Notes under the pieces: model-generated
The model's database searches: none
Told to the model about the DNA's origin: nothing
Seen by the model: the letters and a program-made list of their open reading frames with translations, nothing else
Shown here: positions 63,015 to 64,000 of the stretch, in pieces
Numbering within the stretch: position 1 is the first letter of the stretch
How the letters are laid out: every line of letters starts with the position of its first letter
Program-made: the position numbers and the translations under genes
NCBI GenBank assembly: GCA_963841965.1
Contig: CAWJES010000012.1
Span: 1-64,000, forward strand
Reading direction: 5' to 3'
Source of the DNA: Palsa-459 sp963841965
Lineage (GTDB): Bacteria > Actinomycetota > Acidimicrobiia > Acidimicrobiales > RAAP-2
DNA: 64,000 nt

Positions 63015-64000
63015 TCACACGTCCTGGTCGTCGTCAGGCTCGAGCAGCAGCAGCGCTGTGCCGTTCTCCACCTGCTCGCCCGCCGTGACATAGACCTCTG
63101 CGATGTGCCCGTCCGACGGGGCGACGATGTGATGCTCCATCTTCATCGCCTCCATGACGACGAGGACCGCACCCGCTTCGACCCGGTCGCCCGGTGCCAC
63201 GCGCACCTGGACGATCGACCCCGGCATCGGGGCGGTGAGCCCCCCTGCGTGGACCGCCGTGCCCGGGACCACGAACTGCGGCACGACCTCGAACGCGATC
63301 GTGCCTCGGACCACCTGGACGTGGAGGGTCCCGCGCGCGTCCGTCACCCGCGCCACCGCCCGACGTCCGTCGACCTCGACGTCGATCGATCCGCGGTCCC
63401 AAGCATGCACATGCGCGGTCGCACCCCCCTCCAGGGTGAACGACCCGTCGCGGGCGCGCGCGGTACGAGACGATGGTCTCCTCGGCACCGTGTCGCAGCG
63501 TGACCGACTGGGCTGGCAGCCGGGCGTTGCGCCACCCGCTCGGCAGCTCCGCGAGCACGGGCGCGTCCGCGCGGTGCCGGCCCTGCAGCCACAGCGCGGC
63601 CGCTGCGGTCGCCCAGCGGAGCTCCGAAGCGTCGAGCGCGAGCGTCCTCGACGGTCCCACGCGATCGATGAAGTCGGTCGTGGTCTCGCCTGCGAGGAAT
63701 GAGCGGTGGCGCAGCGTGGCGGCGAGGAAGTCGCGGTTGGTCGCCACCCCGCCCAGGTGGAGCCGCTCGAGGCCGAGTGCGAGCGCCGCGGCCGCCTCGG
63801 GCCTCGTCGGTGCGTGGGCGATGACCTTGGCGAGCATCGGGTCGAACGAGATCGAGACCACGGAGTCGCGCTGCACGCCGGACTCCCACCGGAGCTTCGG
63901 CTCGGCAGCCGGCTCGAACGCGACGAGCACGCCCGTCGCGGGGAGGAAGCCCGCCGCCGCGTCCTCCGCGCAGAGCCTCGCCTCGATCGCGTGGCCGTTG
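63015..64000 (-). CDS. Biotin-dependent acyl-CoA carboxylase, biotin-carrying subunit (5' end beyond window)
   Basis: The C-terminal half of an alpha subunit. From the window edge it reads the end of the biotin carboxylase domain (HAIEARLCAEDAAAGFLPAT, FDPMLAKVIAHAPTRPEA, GVATNRDFLAATL), a linker, and the biotin carrier domain with VVMEAMKMEHH, whose Lys is biotinylated. One break near 63453 is mended by removing one base in a GC-rich run. The beta (carboxyltransferase) subunit gene is not seen and may lie beyond the edge. Substrate could be acetyl-, propionyl-, methylcrotonyl- or geranyl-CoA; the AtuA neighbour favours the branched ones. Confidence 0.85.
   Translation of the reverse strand, partial: TATRSRRGSARRTRRRASSPRRACSSRSSRLPSRSSGGSPACSATPWSRSRSTRCSPRSSPTHRRGPRRPRRSHSASSGSTWAGWRPTATSSPPRCATAHSSQARPRPTSSIAWDRRGRSRSTLRSSAGRPQRPRCGCRAGTARTRPCSRSCRAGGATPGCQPSRSRCDTVPRRPSSRTARARDGSFTLEGGATAHVHAWDRGSIDVEVDGRRAVARVTDARGTLHVQVVRGTIAFEVVPQFVVPGTAVHAGGLTAPMPGSIVQVRVAPGDRVEAGAVLVVMEAMKMEHHIVAPSDGHIAEVYVTAGEQVENGTALLLLEPDDDQDV

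Overview
The window is high-GC DNA with many GTG starts, 1-17 nt gene overlaps (ATGA, GTGA, TGATG) and many genes whose start codon sits 6-7 nt after a TANNNT hexamer, as in leaderless actinobacterial transcripts. It is most likely from an uncultured soil-type actinomycete; the Thr-rich linker protein, CysTWA transporter, XylA/XylB, PorABG and acyl-CoA genes fit an aerobic heterotroph. I cannot name a class from sequence alone.

Region 1 (1-6.28 kb) is an accessory island in decay. It holds a frameshifted IS3-family element with recognisable terminal repeats, a 3'-terminal tRNA fragment that looks like an integration (att) scar, a broken DUF2971 gene, and a broken three-gene run on the minus strand: a stand-alone Cas1-like gene with C-terminal zinc-finger-like and helix-turn-helix parts, a small unknown gene, and a nuclease-like unknown gene. 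No CRISPR array or cas2 is present. This is the most unusual part of the window.

Region 2 (6.28-18 kb) carries a small secreted protein, glutamate decarboxylase, an AzlCD branched-chain amino acid exporter, a glutamic (G1) peptidase with an altered catalytic position, a sulfate ABC importer operon (sbp-cysT-cysW-cysA) behind a clear dyad operator, a metallo-beta-lactamase-fold hydrolase, a cytochrome P450 and a small membrane protein.

Region 3 (18-33.3 kb) is mainly sugar and central carbon metabolism on the minus strand: xylA, xylB, an amidase, an aldo/keto reductase, a four-gene 2-oxoacid (pyruvate-type):ferredoxin oxidoreductase operon whose last gene fuses a GltD-like flavoprotein to a ferredoxin domain, a Gfo/Idh/MocA oxidoreductase and a xylose-type ABC importer.

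Region 4 (33.7-45.1 kb) is an almost complete branched-chain amino acid block: pheA, leuB, leuC-leuD, leuA, ilvC-ilvN-ilvB and ilvD. Both leuA and ilvB are preceded by a tiny leader peptide with Leu/Ile/Val codons followed by a terminator hairpin, so both appear to be controlled by ribosome-mediated attenuation.

Region 5 (45.1-64 kb) holds housekeeping and acyl-CoA genes: SDR, aldose epimerase, surE, arfB-like, aldo/keto reductase, thioesterase, NUDIX, acyl-CoA ligase, acyl-CoA dehydrogenase, a MarR-controlled acyl-CoA mutase whose active-site residues match isobutyryl-CoA mutase, an MFS transporter, and an overlapping operon with a biotin carboxylase (cut by the window edge), an AtuA-like protein, TetR, TIGR03084 and enoyl-CoA hydratase. 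Eight frameshifts in four otherwise conserved genes (46.8-49.2 and 62.8-63.5 kb) are each explained by one extra base, so part of the apparent gene breakage may be sequence error.
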